Shown here: one piece after another, positions 8,483-18,108 of the stretch
Layout of the letters: each line of letters starts with the position of its first letter
Numbering within the stretch: the stretch's first letter is position 1
NCBI GenBank assembly: GCA_009991425.1
Contig: JAACWH010000037.1
Location: 356 to 63,546, forward strand
Direction: 5' to 3'
DNA length: 63,191 bases
Source of the DNA: Leptospira sp.
GTDB lineage: Bacteria > Spirochaetota > Leptospiria > Leptospirales > Leptospiraceae
Position numbers and translations under genes: made by a program
The notes under the pieces: model-generated
Database searches by the model: none
What the model was told of the DNA's origin: nothing
What the model saw: the letters and a program-made list of their open reading frames with translations, nothing else

Positions 8483-9358
8483 GTGAATAGCAATTTTTGG
8501 AAGGGCAAGACAGTTTTGATCACAGGAGCTTCGAGTGGAATAGGCGAAGCAATCTTCCATAGACTGGACGGGATTGCCTCGACAATCTATTTACTTTCTC
8601 GCAATCCTAAGATAACCCAAACTAAAAAAACAAAAGATTCAAAGCAGGATATAACAAGCGCAATAAAAAATAAAAACGAGCAGGAACATGGTTCTGAAAA
8701 TGGACAAGTAAAATCAGAATTGATTTCCATTGCCTGTGATCTTTCCAAGTCAGATCAAGTGGAAAAAGCTCTAAAATCTATTCTGAAATCCAATCCATCT
8801 GGTATTGATGTAATTTTCAATAACGCAGGAATCACTGCTCATGGAAGATTCGAATCAACAAAAATGGATGTATTTAGACAGACTTTTGAAACCAATTTCT
8901 TCGGTCCCATTCGTCTCATTCAGGGATTGGTTCCTGAGCTTGTTAAAGTTAAGGGAGTAGTGATTAGTACTTCTACTGTCTCAGCCTTGTACGGCGTTCC
9001 AGGTAGAGCGGCTTATTCCTCATCAAAGTCAGCTGTACATGCAGCAATGGAATCTTTTCGCATTGAAATGAGTGAACAGGATGTTCGTTCCATTCTAGTC
9101 TGTGTGCCTTATACTAAGACTAAACTTCGTCAGTCGGGTCTGGATGCAGATGGTTCTATTTTGCAAGAAGAACAGGCCTCTGGCAAAATCAAGACTGCAT
9201 ATGAGGTTGCTTTAAGTATACTGGAAGCAGTTGAAAATCCTAAATCGAAATTGGTGACAATAGATAAGTCAGGTTTTGCGATGAAGCTGCTTCGACTCAT
9301 CTCACCTAACACCTTAGAAAAAATAATGTTTAAGAAATTATACAAGGACTTTCATTAA
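8483..9358 (+). CDS. Short-chain dehydrogenase/reductase (SDR) family oxidoreductase
   Basis: A 291-aa NAD(P)-dependent oxidoreductase. The cofactor loop TGASSGIG is at residues 14-21, NNAG follows in the middle, a serine-rich strand (VVISTSTVSALYG) comes next, and the catalytic YSSSK follows. Unusually, residues about 45-75 hold a Lys/Glu/Asn-rich insertion (KKTKDSKQDI...) between strand 2 and helix C that classical SDRs lack. It is probably a surface loop. The start is GTG with GAGG about 11 nt upstream. The C-terminal helix (MKLLRLISPNTLEKIMF) resembles the membrane-associating tail seen in some SDRs. Substrate unknown. Confidence 0.88.
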   Translation: MNSNFWKGKTVLITGASSGIGEAIFHRLDGIASTIYLLSRNPKITQTKKTKDSKQDITSAIKNKNEQEHGSENGQVKSELISIACDLSKSDQVEKALKSILKSNPSGIDVIFNNAGITAHGRFESTKMDVFRQTFETNFFGPIRLIQGLVPELVKVKGVVISTSTVSALYGVPGRAAYSSSKSAVHAAMESFRIEMSEQDVRSILVCVPYTKTKLRQSGLDADGSILQEEQASGKIKTAYEVALSILEAVENPKSKLVTIDKSGFAMKLLRLISPNTLEKIMFKKLYKDFH

Positions 9359-9382
9359 CTCTACCTGAATACTCGACAGATC

Positions 9383-11056
9383 TTATTTGGTTTTACTATT
9401 GCTAATAAAATTGGGTGTGAACTGGGGAGTGTTTGCATCACCTAAGAATTTAGGACCATAATCACCCTCTCTTCCAGAATACTTTCTATCCGTTCGAGGT
9501 TTTTCATAGGTATAGTGTTGTTCAATGTTTATCTTGAAAGGAGCATTCCTTGGGCTTTCACCAAATTGCTTTAACTGGAAATACTTTAATTCCTTATTGG
9601 GATGAGATCCAATTCTTCCATTGAATTCTAAAAAGTCTGCAATATTGGGATCAACAATATGCTGGCCATCTGGATCTTCCACCGACTTTTTGTTAATCCA
9701 GCCAGGTTCTTCCCAGGGAACTAATTTTGAGATAGATCGGAAAACTTGTTTCGATAAATCAATTGTTCGAGAACTATTATCTATTCCATTTCCAATTCGA
9801 ATAGATTTCAAATCTTCTTTTTGAAGATTTGCTGGAAGAATAATCTTACTATCATTTCCAGCCTCTGGGAAAATATCTCTAGGATCAGCAAGATAATTGA
9901 ATAATTTATTTCCAGCTTCTAGTTTCACTTCATAATTACCGTAGGCTGAGATTGGATTGCCTCCATCTGAGCCATTGCCAGAAGCAATATATAATAATGG
10001 ATGGTGGTTAAGCGAGTTTATATTTTTCCAATCTGTATCAAGAGTTATGTGATCATGCCCAGTAGTTAAAATTCTAAGTGGATTACCTTTTGCATCGCAG
10101 AGAACAGCATAGGATTCCAAATCACCTTGGTGGAAATTGCCCATAGGACTCGGCCCATGGTTATTATCAAACCAAAGCCAGTAGGAAATAACATATTTCC
10201 CGTCTCCGATCTCATACCAGTAATTCGAATTATCTCTAAACCCTGGCAGTGCTTCTTCTTGGGTTCCAGATAGACTTGTATTTGCATATCTTACATGAAA
10301 ATAAATATGAGTTGGATCTTTCTCTCTATTGTAATTGGGGATTTCTTCAGGATTTGGGAGAGAAAAGTAAGGTATATCGTTTGATTCGTATTTTGTTAGG
10401 GGTAAGCCTGATTTTGTTAGTTTTGATTGTGTTTTAAATAAAGTTTTATAGGAGCGAAATTTCTCGAGATTGCTTGGTATTTCAATCTTATCAGATTTAA
10501 GAAAGATAAGTGGGGAAAAACGATTCGCGAGTTCAAGTTGTTTCTTATCCGGAACTGGATTTTCTTGTGATCTAAACATAAAATCGTTTCGAAAAGTTAT
10601 GATTTCTCCATCAGTATAGCTGAACCAATAGGGATTATGTCCAGGAGAATACATTCCTCTAGTCTCGTCGATATTTAGGAGTTCAATATAAGCATGTGTC
10701 CAATTTTCAGGAACATCTAAGTCAAGTTTGTATTCATTGCTTGGGAATTCTTGAATCTTCTCAACATAACTATTCATGCATTCTGGATAATCTTTTAATG
10801 CGACATGATCAATTTGATTTTCTAATAATTCAGGACAAGAATAAGCTCTGGCTTGTAATTTAAAAGGTGGTCTTATGAAGGTCGGATATTTTTGAATTGT
10901 CCCTCGGAATTCTAAACGAAAATCGGTCTTCGGTAAAACAATTGGATCATTGAGACTCTCATTTAGAGAGGTGGAGCAATTCAGAAAAATAAGACAAATG
11001 AGGGTAGATAAGTAAACTAATCTCCTAAAGGTTTGATTGATGTAACTTATTTTCAT
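9383..11056 (-). CDS. Large lipoprotein with Vps62-like/DUF946-like motifs
   Basis: A 557-aa protein beginning with a signal sequence and lipobox (LICLIFLNCSTS). The central part has RFSPLIFLKSDK, then YWLWFDNNHG, HQGDLESYAVLCD and HPLLYIASGNGSDGG. The order resembles the Vps62/DUF946 family, whose signature is HxGDWE followed by a histidine-rich HxxYxAxxSH segment; here GDLE replaces GDWE. That family has no settled biochemical role. It is probably anchored in the outer or inner membrane. The gene stands alone, convergent with the SDR gene. The family link is from memory and is tentative; membership in the lipoprotein class is firmer. Confidence 0.6.
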   Translation of the reverse strand: MKISYINQTFRRLVYLSTLICLIFLNCSTSLNESLNDPIVLPKTDFRLEFRGTIQKYPTFIRPPFKLQARAYSCPELLENQIDHVALKDYPECMNSYVEKIQEFPSNEYKLDLDVPENWTHAYIELLNIDETRGMYSPGHNPYWFSYTDGEIITFRNDFMFRSQENPVPDKKQLELANRFSPLIFLKSDKIEIPSNLEKFRSYKTLFKTQSKLTKSGLPLTKYESNDIPYFSLPNPEEIPNYNREKDPTHIYFHVRYANTSLSGTQEEALPGFRDNSNYWYEIGDGKYVISYWLWFDNNHGPSPMGNFHQGDLESYAVLCDAKGNPLRILTTGHDHITLDTDWKNINSLNHHPLLYIASGNGSDGGNPISAYGNYEVKLEAGNKLFNYLADPRDIFPEAGNDSKIILPANLQKEDLKSIRIGNGIDNSSRTIDLSKQVFRSISKLVPWEEPGWINKKSVEDPDGQHIVDPNIADFLEFNGRIGSHPNKELKYFQLKQFGESPRNAPFKINIEQHYTYEKPRTDRKYSGREGDYGPKFLGDANTPQFTPNFISNSKTK

Positions 11057-11112
11057 TGCCTCATAACCAAATTCTGGAAAAGATTTGGATCGGCAAGTTT
11101 TTTACTTTAAAC

Positions 11113-11148
11113 TAAACCATCTTTAAAATATTATATTAAAGATGGTTA
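11113..11148 (-). terminator. Hairpin terminator downstream of the 121-aa secreted protein gene
   Basis: A perfect 12-bp stem, AACCATCTTTAA (11115-11126) and TTAAAGATGGTT (11136-11147). Read on the minus strand it is followed by TTAGTTTAAAG, moderately T-rich. It lies just after the stop at 11161. On the plus strand no T-tract follows. Confidence 0.6.
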
Positions 11149-11160
11149 GTCGGAAATGGA

Positions 11161-11526
11161 TTATTCTTTGAATCTATTACAAGAATTGGGTTGGTTTTCT
11201 TCATCCATGAGTTGTTCACAGGATAGTTTCATTGTATCTTTCACACAATTCTTCATCGCTTCTAAATCCTCTTTACTTATCTTTTGGTAAGGCTCAGCAG
11301 GATTCCCAGCAGCAACGTGATTATTTGCACAAACGTCCATAGAAGGAATCATAGATTCAACCATTTTCTTTTGATCAGCTGGAAGACCTGCTGCTGATTT
11401 ACGCATGCATTCTGCAGTTTTTGCACATATTTTTTTGGAAAGTTCCTTCATCTCTTTCGCTTCTTTAGAATTGGGATTCGCTAGTAAAGGTGAGAGTGCG
11501 ATTAGAAAAATTAAAATAAATCTCAT
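11161..11526 (-). CDS. Small cysteine-containing secreted protein
   Basis: A 121-aa protein with a signal peptide (MRFILIFLIALSPLLA, cleaved before NPNSKE). The mature part has six cysteines (ICAKTAECM, DVCANN, NCVKD, LSCEQL, NSCNRF) that could form disulfides in the periplasm. The architecture is that of small Leptospira conserved secreted proteins: lysine/glutamate-rich helices with regularly spaced Cys. Function unknown. It may be distantly related to the 93-aa lipoprotein at 12678. A hairpin terminator follows directly. Confidence 0.65.
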   Translation of the reverse strand: MRFILIFLIALSPLLANPNSKEAKEMKELSKKICAKTAECMRKSAAGLPADQKKMVESMIPSMDVCANNHVAAGNPAEPYQKISKEDLEAMKNCVKDTMKLSCEQLMDEENQPNSCNRFKE

Positions 11527-11722
11527 GTAATTGGCTCCAATTTATATTGTTATTCAAAAATAAGATCCCTAGGTGAAAAGAAAAATCATTTTTTCCCTCA
11601 GACATTCGGTAAAATGAACTAATTCAGACAAAATGGGATCTGTATTTGATGTATTTTCAGACAAGAATATAAAAAACACAAGACGAATCCCTGCTAAATT
11701 TGGATGCAGTTAATATTTATAA

Positions 11723-12601
11723 ATGAAGAAAACAGCTCTAGTTCTATCTGGTGGCGGAGCACGAGGTGCCTACCAAGCCGGTGTTTTAAAATACTTGGAA
11801 GAGATACAATTTCGTCCCGATTTCATTGCAGGAACTTCGGTTGGAGCCATCAACACCGTTGCGATAGCGTCGGGTATGGATTCTGCCCATCTCATTCATC
11901 TTTGGGAAAGTATAGAAAAGGATAAAGTTTTCCATTATTCTATTTGGCGAACCATTTGGCGCTTCCTCACCAGAAAATTCACTCCCATAGTTGATATCAC
12001 TCCCTTGCAAAACCTTCTAGAAGAAAATATAGATCTCCAAGCCTGTAAGGAATCAAAGAAGAAAATTTTCATCTCTGCTGTTGATATTCTAAGTGCAAAA
12101 TTAAAATACTTCTCCAATGAGGAAATCACTCTTGCTCATATCCTAGCTTCAAGTGCGATTCCTCTAGTTTTTCCTTGGCAGTATCTCAATGGTATTCCTC
12201 ATTGGGATGGTGGCTTGATGGCAAATACACCCATTCAGCCAGTTATTGAAGCGGGAGCTCGCGATATCATCGTAGTCTTGTTATCTCCTGTTGGTGCTGA
12301 TATGGATTTGGAGACTCCTAGATCTAACCGAGATGCTATTGAGAGGGTTTTTGAACTCGCTCTTGTTGGTTCCTACCAAATGATCCATAAGTTTCTGCAA
12401 ATGGAGAGAGACAAGATCCAAAAAATGTCTCCTTTTGAGGGATTTCTCTACAGCTTCATTCATGAAACGAGAAACGTCCGAATTCGAACAATTGCACCTA
12501 CTCGAAATTTAGGCCTTGGTTCGATTATGAATTTTTCGAAGAAACAATCCAATCGATTGATCTTGCAGGGCTATGAGGATGCTAGGGACCAATTAAAATA
12601 A
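11723..12601 (+). CDS. Patatin-like phospholipase family protein
   Basis: A 292-aa protein with all catalytic features of bacterial patatins: the oxyanion loop GGGARGAY (residues 10-17), the nucleophile motif GTSVG with Ser39, and the dyad Asp in HWDGGLMANTP. These hydrolases cleave acyl esters of phospholipids. No signal peptide is present, so it is probably cytoplasmic or peripheral (RssA/YlbK type). No clear Shine-Dalgarno lies before the ATG; the upstream bases are TTAATATTTATAA. It is followed after 76 nt by a small lipoprotein gene on the same strand. Confidence 0.92.
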   Translation: MKKTALVLSGGGARGAYQAGVLKYLEEIQFRPDFIAGTSVGAINTVAIASGMDSAHLIHLWESIEKDKVFHYSIWRTIWRFLTRKFTPIVDITPLQNLLEENIDLQACKESKKKIFISAVDILSAKLKYFSNEEITLAHILASSAIPLVFPWQYLNGIPHWDGGLMANTPIQPVIEAGARDIIVVLLSPVGADMDLETPRSNRDAIERVFELALVGSYQMIHKFLQMERDKIQKMSPFEGFLYSFIHETRNVRIRTIAPTRNLGLGSIMNFSKKQSNRLILQGYEDARDQLK

Positions 12602-12677
12602 ATCCTACTTGGAAAAGGACTTTCCAACTTTCCAAGTTCTAAAAATATATCCTTTAAATAAGAAAGGATGTAGTAGA

Positions 12678-12959
12678 ATGAATCAAAAGTTTCTAATGAT
12701 TGCAGTTTTATCAATTGTAGTAGGATTTGCTAATTGCGGTGGTGGATCAGTTTATACAGGCGAACAGTGTGAGACAACATTGAATGGTGTTTTTGACAAA
12801 ATCGCTGACCAAGCAAGTGATGAAGACAAAGCAAAATTTGCTCCCATGAAAGCAACTCTGATGGGCAAATTGAAAAAAGATTGTATGGAAGGTAAATTTG
12901 ATCTAGAGTGTTTAGAGAAGTCTTCCAATATCGCTGCTCTTCAAACCTGTCTAAAATAA
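12678..12959 (+). CDS. Small lipoprotein (Leptospira TIGR04454-like)
   Basis: A 93-aa lipoprotein. The ATG at 12678 was chosen over the longer frame at 12609 because it directly opens a signal peptide with lipobox (MNQKFLMIAVLSIVVGFANCGGG) and has AGGA upstream. The mature part has cysteines at EQCETT, KDCMEG, LECLEK and QTCLK. The pattern resembles a family of small lipoproteins that I remember as Leptospira-restricted (TIGR04454). The assignment is from memory. Function unknown. Confidence 0.7.
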   Translation: MNQKFLMIAVLSIVVGFANCGGGSVYTGEQCETTLNGVFDKIADQASDEDKAKFAPMKATLMGKLKKDCMEGKFDLECLEKSSNIAALQTCLK

Positions 12960-12995
12960 TCTTAAATTAATCAGATAATTTGAACTCAAATTAGG

Positions 12996-13032
12996 CCTGT
13001 AGTCCTTTAATATGAAATTAAAGAATTACAGG
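12996..13032. terminator. Hairpin between convergent genes
   Basis: CCTGTA, CTTTAAT, a 5-nt loop, ATTAAAG and TACAGG pair as a 13-bp stem with a 3x3 internal loop. It includes the final codons of the minus-strand TPM gene and lies 37 nt after the lipoprotein stop. No strong U-tract, so a bidirectional terminator is only probable. Confidence 0.45.
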
Positions 13033-13515
13033 TCGATTTGGAATTTCGTTTTTATCTCCAGCAGTCTTTGGAAAATGCTTCTTCAGTATTTTAGTTATCT
13101 CTAATATTCCTAACTTCACACCTTCTTCGAACTTTCCCTCTCGGAAATTTCCTTCCATAGCTCTACAAATCGCTTCCCATTCTTCAGGCTTTGTTAGGCT
13201 ATTGATTCCACGGTCTACGAGTATTTCGATATCATGATCAGCAAGAAGAAGATAAAGAAGAACACCCGAATTCTTCTCCGTGTCCCAAATACGGAGTTGG
13301 CTGAACACATCTATTGATCTCTGTCTGGCAGAAAAGCCTTTTAATGCTAATAGGGGAGAGATCCCAGACTCTAGTGCGAATACCAATTCTGCATCATGTT
13401 CTTTCTCTGATTCAGTGATTGCTTGGGTAATATGCTCTAAGCTCTCTTTAGAGAAACTTCTATGAATAGAACGAAACCGGTAGAAAAAATGTTTAAAAAA
13501 ACGTCTCCAACTCAT
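13018..13515 (-). CDS. TPM-domain protein (TLP18.3/Psb32/MOLO-1 family)
   Basis: A 165-aa protein. The region from SLEHITQAITESEKEHDAELVFALE through LRIWDTEKNSGVLLYLLLADHDIEILVDRGI matches the TPM domain: an I..AI..aE....ae+ helix, then TxxxNGVLlyl, then h.veIl.DrGi. TPM proteins are implicated in photosystem repair in plants and in poorly defined envelope roles in bacteria. This copy has no signal peptide; it begins with a basic aromatic stretch (MSWRRFFKHFFYRF) that could associate with the membrane. Function here unknown. Confidence 0.8.
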   Translation of the reverse strand: MSWRRFFKHFFYRFRSIHRSFSKESLEHITQAITESEKEHDAELVFALESGISPLLALKGFSARQRSIDVFSQLRIWDTEKNSGVLLYLLLADHDIEILVDRGINSLTKPEEWEAICRAMEGNFREGKFEEGVKLGILEITKILKKHFPKTAGDKNEIPNRPVIL

Positions 13516-13575
13516 ATCGAGAATTCTCGGTAATAGGATTTAGATAGCAAGAAAAAAATGAACTAATATAGAATT

Positions 13576-13896
13576 TCATTGAGAGAAATCTGTAGAATGA
13601 TCTCGTCCTTCTTCTATAGGGAAAAAGCCCTTAGCCTCGGAATAGCAACCATGCAAGCGTAGAGGTCTGTCTTCCCAATCAAAAGTAATGTTCTGAGCAT
13701 ACTGGAATCCATTTTTAAGACAGCGAAGGCAGATAAACTTTCGAATTGCCCAATCACATTCTTCAGGTCGAAAGGCAGGCAGAACACGAAGAAGATTTTG
13801 CTTTTTTTCTCTGGTTTCTTCACTCACAATAGAAAAGGTGAGCAAGATTTGCCCTAGAATCAATAGGGAGAAGAATCGTTTTTTCGTAATAATCAT
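13576..13896 (-). CDS. Small secreted protein with cysteines, function unknown
   Basis: The mature region (about 80 aa) contains EECDWAIRKFICLRCLKNGF and a later HGCYSEAKG, giving a small cysteine cluster. The start at 13896 gives a clean signal peptide (MIITKKRFFSLLILGQILLTFSIVSEE). An in-frame ATG at 13935 would extend it by 13 residues but would overlap the divergent promoter region. Not recognised. Confidence 0.5.
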   Translation of the reverse strand: MIITKKRFFSLLILGQILLTFSIVSEETREKKQNLLRVLPAFRPEECDWAIRKFICLRCLKNGFQYAQNITFDWEDRPLRLHGCYSEAKGFFPIEEGRDHSTDFSQ

Positions 13897-13917
13897 CTTT
13901 AGTTTGGAAATAAATGA

Positions 13918-13947
13918 TTGATAAGAGCTTTTCATTTGTCATATACT
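13918..13947 (+). promoter_or_regulatory. Candidate sigma-70 promoter for the outer-membrane barrel gene
   Basis: TTGATA at 13918-13923 and TATACT at 13942-13947 are separated by 18 bp. The predicted start of transcription falls near 13954, just at the GAAGG ribosome-binding site before the ATG at 13963, so the leader would be very short. Confidence 0.45.
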
Positions 13948-13962
13948 TTTGAAGGTACAAAT

Positions 13963-15102
13963 ATGATTCGATTATACCATTTCATTTATTCTCTCATTCT
14001 ATTCTTTTCGGCTTCTTTTCTATTTTCCTCACAATTGGAAGCTCAATATGTTTGTACAGGTGCTGTTTGTAGTTATATTACTAGTGATATCCAAAGTGAA
14101 TTGGATAGAACAGCTAACCAGATAGAATACAGTTATTTGCCAGAAATTCTGAAAAATAATACAGAAGCTACTTTCATGAATCAAATCGTTAGCAACAGTG
14201 TTGGAGTGGGAAATGTGAAAAGGTTCCAAATAGGTTTCGGATTAGGCATTGCTGGAGTTAAGAAAGATGATGTTGTGATCCAAACCTCAGAGGTAACTCT
14301 ACCCAAGTTGCCCAATGGCGGACTGTCAATCAATCCTACGGTAAACCTTGATTTCAATGTAGGATGGTTGCTAGGCATGAAATCGAATTCAATATTTAGT
14401 AGGTTTACCGTTTATCTTCATGGAATGGATATAAATGTTTCAGAAGGAGATGCAAAAGGTCTCTCAGCTGCAAAAGAAAATCTACGCCTCCAAGGAAATA
14501 TGAAATCTATGGGAGGTATGATTCGATACCAGGTACTAGATCCAGTTACATTTGGATATTCTCTCTTTACTTGGACAGGTCTAAATTTTGGAGCTGGCTA
14601 CCATTACTCCAAGCAAAATTATGCTATCCAATCCCAAAATGAAAAAGCGGAAGAATTTAAATTAAGCTCCTTTGATGCGAGTTGGGGGGGAGATACCACA
14701 TTTAATTATTCAACAGAAACTAAAACTTATAATGCAGATATTCGAACAGGAATCAATGTATTTTGGATACTCACTCTCTATGGTGGAGGTGGTTATACTT
14801 GGAATAATGGAATTAGTTCTATTCGTTTACAAAGAAACGGTCCCTTTGTAATTAAAACGGGTGGATTACAAGATAGTAATATTCCTAGAGAATACCAACA
14901 ATATTTTAACCAGGATGGATCCATACAACAAGCAGGAACACTTTCTCTCACTTCTTCAGCTACTGGAAATTCTAAAAGAAGCATCAGTTATGGAATTGCA
15001 GGTCTAGAATTAGACTTTTTTCTCTTAAAATTGACTATGGAAGCAATCTATGGAGAAAAAGAAATTTACGGGGGAAGTCTCGCAGTAAAATATTCTTTTT
15101 GA
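13963..15102 (+). CDS. Putative outer-membrane beta-barrel protein
   Basis: A 379-aa protein with a signal peptide ([21 protein letters not shown], cleavage after LEAQ) and a terminal phenylalanine (SLAVKYSF), the usual signal for outer-membrane assembly. Many alternating segments are visible: [100 protein letters not shown] 13963 was chosen because the longer frame starting at 13918 lacks a proper signal sequence and 13963 has GAAGG upstream. Function unknown; probably a surface-exposed barrel. Confidence 0.75.
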   Translation: MIRLYHFIYSLILFFSASFLFSSQLEAQYVCTGAVCSYITSDIQSELDRTANQIEYSYLPEILKNNTEATFMNQIVSNSVGVGNVKRFQIGFGLGIAGVKKDDVVIQTSEVTLPKLPNGGLSINPTVNLDFNVGWLLGMKSNSIFSRFTVYLHGMDINVSEGDAKGLSAAKENLRLQGNMKSMGGMIRYQVLDPVTFGYSLFTWTGLNFGAGYHYSKQNYAIQSQNEKAEEFKLSSFDASWGGDTTFNYSTETKTYNADIRTGINVFWILTLYGGGGYTWNNGISSIRLQRNGPFVIKTGGLQDSNIPREYQQYFNQDGSIQQAGTLSLTSSATGNSKRSISYGIAGLELDFFLLKLTMEAIYGEKEIYGGSLAVKYSF

Positions 15103-15110
15103 TCCTAGGA

Positions 15111-15145
15111 TTGACAATCCAACTCCTGATTCCGATACTATATTT
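15111..15145 (+). promoter_or_regulatory. Strong sigma-70-type promoter predicting a leaderless chemoreceptor mRNA
   Basis: A consensus -35 TTGACA (15111-15116), a 17-bp spacer and a -10 GATACT (15134-15139). Transcription should start six or seven bases later, at or next to the A of the ATG at 15146. No Shine-Dalgarno sequence lies upstream. Confidence 0.6.
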
Positions 15146-17686
15146 ATGAACAAGTTGGATCTATCCAAATTAAATTACGGCAAATTTCTTCGTGAATACA
15201 TTCTAAAAACAGAAGTCATTTTATATGTTATTTTAGTTCCATTAAGCATTCTTCTCTCTTTTTATTTTTCAAATGCCTCTGCTGATCAAATTAAAGTAGG
15301 GATTTTAATCACGATCATCTATGGCTTGCTTAGTATAATTTGGGTAGCCATTTATCTTTCCTATCATCTTAAACCCATTAAGATATACCTGGAGTCTTTA
15401 ACCAAACGAGAAGATGTCTCTGACTTGGTTTATAACAAAGCTCTTGAGAAATTCAATCACTTAGGAATTCGACATAGTTTAAATGGATTTTACAGATGGG
15501 CATTACCCGCTATTTTTTCATATTTTTCAACAATTTTTATTACAAACGGCACTGCTTCACAAGGCTTAATAAATTCGGGGATATATTTTATTACAGGTTT
15601 ATTAAGTATTCTGATTATATTTTATTCATCTAACAGCGTTTTTTCTAAATACCGTAGCTTAGGATTATTTCCAAAAAACCATATAGAAAAAATTTCAATG
15701 CTATCCAAATTACAAGTTATTATTGTTGGTTTCGCAGGAATCGGAATTCTCACTATTGGCATAGTCATATCCTTGATGTCTTATACTTTTGCAGTGGATT
15801 CTACATTTAAAATTTATTCTGAGCAAATGCGGAATATAAATATATCTAATCTGCAACCTATTGAAGAATTTATTGAACTAAGACAATCTACTTATTCTGA
15901 GATTGCAAACAACCAAGCATTAATGAATGCCTTAGAGAAAAGAAAAAAGGATGATGTTGATTCGATTATCAACCGAATTGCCCGCAATGAATCATCTTTC
16001 TTCCTTGAAAATTTAGTAGTTATAACTTCCTCAAATGAGAGAGTTTTCGCTAGTTACAGAGAAGACAAAGAAAGTAAAATAATTGGAAGTAGCCTAAGTT
16101 CTTATTCAGAAATCAGTGAATTAATTAAAGAAAAAAAATTCGAAACATCAGCTTCAAAAGTATTCATCTCAATTTTCGGGAATCCGGTTCAAGCCATTGT
16201 TAGACCGATACTAAATGACACTTCAGTTCCAATTGCATATATAGTTGGAACTTACCGTATAGCAGAGTATTTTGATTCTTATTCTCGTAGAGCTGTCTTT
16301 GGGAAGAGCGGATTTCTTGCTTTAATTGACCAAGACCAAAATGTAATAAGTAAAGTTAATCATGCAAGTTTCAAAAATAGTAAGTGGTTGGAAATAGCCA
16401 ATGAAAATGCAGATTCAATGGGAAAATTTAAGATAAATAATGAATTCTTCATTAAACAAGAATTAAAGCCTATGAACCAATTTGTTTCGGTTGTCTCTAT
16501 CTTAGATTATGATTCCATTGAAACACCTTCTTTGGATTCTACTCTACGCATAATATACGTTATCGTAACTTTAATCATACTTTTTATTTTTGCATTTGCC
16601 TATAATGTTGGACAAAAGATTTCTCCGCTTAAATCAGCCTCAAAAAGATTGAAAGAAATGGCTGAGGGTGATTTAAAAACACATCTCCTTGTATTAAGTG
16701 ATGATGAAATTGGCAATTTAAGCAGTAATTTAAATTCTTTAATCCAAAAGTTTAAAGATATATTGCAATCTAACCAAGAAGTTTCAGATGATTTGGCTTC
16801 TTCTTCAGAAGAAATGACAGCGGCTTTAACTTCTTTGTCTGGGAATGCTCAGACCCAAGCAGCTAGTGCTGAAGAAATTTCTGCATCTATTGAAGAGGTT
16901 AGTGCAGGTGTAGACCATGTCAATAGCCAAGCTGAGAACCAAAGTGGAAAGGTAATCATTCTTAGAGATAAAATGGAAGAAATGAATTCTATCATTTCAG
17001 ATATGGGATTAAAAGTACAAGATGCTTCTTCCAAAGTGGGAACCATTGTTGATGAAGGTCAGAAGGGTGAAGTTTCTTTAGTTAAAATGAAAGATTCAAT
17101 CAATAAAATCAGTGAGTCTTCTCAAGAAATTACAAGTGTAGTTGAAATCATAACTTCTATATCAGAACAAATCAATCTTCTTGCATTGAATGCTGCCATT
17201 GAAGCGGCACGTGCAGGGAATTATGGAAAGGGTTTTGCTGTAGTTGCTGATGAGATTGGAAAGCTTGCTGACAAAACAGCAGAGAGTATCAAGGAAATAG
17301 ATGATTTAATTAAGATTAATGAAAAAGAAATAGACCAAGGAACAATCATAATCTCCAATACTGCCCAATTGATTCAATCGATCATTAAAGGTGTGAATAC
17401 TTTCTCAGATTTAACAAATACAATCAACAAACAGATGGGATCACAATCGACGATCAATCAATTGGTTAACCAGGAAGTGGATGGACTCAACCAGATTACT
17501 GCAGCCATTAAATTAGCTATGGAAGAGCAGAAGAATGCGATAGGTGAAGTATCCCAAGCTATTTATAATATCAATGATCTGACACAGTCTACTGCTTCGG
17601 GTCTGGAAGAAATGACTGCTAATTCGAATGGAGTTTCTCAAACAGCTGAAAGCTTAAAAAACAAAATTCGGTATTTTCAAGTATAA
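15146..17686 (+). CDS. Methyl-accepting chemotaxis protein
   Basis: An 846-aa chemoreceptor. The N-terminus has several hydrophobic segments (about 22-40, 47-70, 113-130, 137-160 and 186-208), an unusual multi-pass anchor. A periplasmic sensor of about 250 residues follows, then a further transmembrane segment near 470-485, a HAMP-like stretch ([20 protein letters not shown]), and the cytoplasmic coiled-coil signalling domain. The highly conserved tip ([20 protein letters not shown]) is near residue 675. It should signal to CheA/CheW and be modified by CheR/CheB; a cheD gene lies at 30014. The receptor's ligand is unknown. Upstream is a consensus promoter that appears to give a leaderless transcript. 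Confidence 0.95.
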   Translation: MNKLDLSKLNYGKFLREYILKTEVILYVILVPLSILLSFYFSNASADQIKVGILITIIYGLLSIIWVAIYLSYHLKPIKIYLESLTKREDVSDLVYNKALEKFNHLGIRHSLNGFYRWALPAIFSYFSTIFITNGTASQGLINSGIYFITGLLSILIIFYSSNSVFSKYRSLGLFPKNHIEKISMLSKLQVIIVGFAGIGILTIGIVISLMSYTFAVDSTFKIYSEQMRNINISNLQPIEEFIELRQSTYSEIANNQALMNALEKRKKDDVDSIINRIARNESSFFLENLVVITSSNERVFASYREDKESKIIGSSLSSYSEISELIKEKKFETSASKVFISIFGNPVQAIVRPILNDTSVPIAYIVGTYRIAEYFDSYSRRAVFGKSGFLALIDQDQNVISKVNHASFKNSKWLEIANENADSMGKFKINNEFFIKQELKPMNQFVSVVSILDYDSIETPSLDSTLRIIYVIVTLIILFIFAFAYNVGQKISPLKSASKRLKEMAEGDLKTHLLVLSDDEIGNLSSNLNSLIQKFKDILQSNQEVSDDLASSSEEMTAALTSLSGNAQTQAASAEEISASIEEVSAGVDHVNSQAENQSGKVIILRDKMEEMNSIISDMGLKVQDASSKVGTIVDEGQKGEVSLVKMKDSINKISESSQEITSVVEIITSISEQINLLALNAAIEAARAGNYGKGFAVVADEIGKLADKTAESIKEIDDLIKINEKEIDQGTIIISNTAQLIQSIIKGVNTFSDLTNTINKQMGSQSTINQLVNQEVDGLNQITAAIKLAMEEQKNAIGEVSQAIYNINDLTQSTASGLEEMTANSNGVSQTAESLKNKIRYFQV

Positions 17687-17759
17687 TAGAGATCCAAGAG
17701 CCAAAAAACTTGAGCTAGCTTTATAGAAATACTGAGCATTGATTTCGTATGATTTGCGA

Positions 17760-18092
17760 TTAATTTGATTTTAATTTAGGGTTGTTCTTATGACGGTCTT
17801 TATCACGAGAAGAATTTTTTTCGAGGGTTGAGTCAAAAACTTCCGTTAGAGAAACGCCTGTTTGGTTGGCTAAGCAAATTAAAACAAAGAGTACATCACC
17901 AAATTCTTTTTTGAAATCATCTGGGTTTTCAGTATCTTTATAGGATTGATCTCCAAATTTTCGAGAAAAATGTCTTGATAGCTCTCCCACTTCTTCCATA
18001 AGAATGGAGAGGTTTGTTAATTCTGAAAAATAGCGAACACCTATTTCTTTGATATATTGATCAACTTTGTCTTGTGCTTCTTGGATAGTCAT
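17760..18092 (-). CDS. MazG-like nucleotide pyrophosphohydrolase
   Basis: A 110-aa protein, all-alpha NTP-PPase fold. The metal-binding motif is visible as LMEEVGELSRH in helix 2 and FKKEFGDVLFVLICLAN in helix 3 (ExxE and ExxD). It hydrolyses nucleoside triphosphates to monophosphates and pyrophosphate, usually for house-cleaning. ATG at 18092 (MTIQEAQDKVDQY) was chosen; the longer frame to 18149 would overlap the upstream gene by 41 nt. The gene follows the AlgX-like stop by 16 nt and is the last gene of the glycan operon, although its function is probably unrelated to glycan synthesis. Confidence 0.85.
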   Translation of the reverse strand: MTIQEAQDKVDQYIKEIGVRYFSELTNLSILMEEVGELSRHFSRKFGDQSYKDTENPDDFKKEFGDVLFVLICLANQTGVSLTEVFDSTLEKNSSRDKDRHKNNPKLKSN

Positions 18093-18108
18093 AGGGGGAA
18101 ATTTTAAG

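Noticed and set aside
11711..11723. Leaderless start for the patatin gene
   Set aside because: TAATAT lies at a suitable distance, but no -35 match is present 17 bp upstream.
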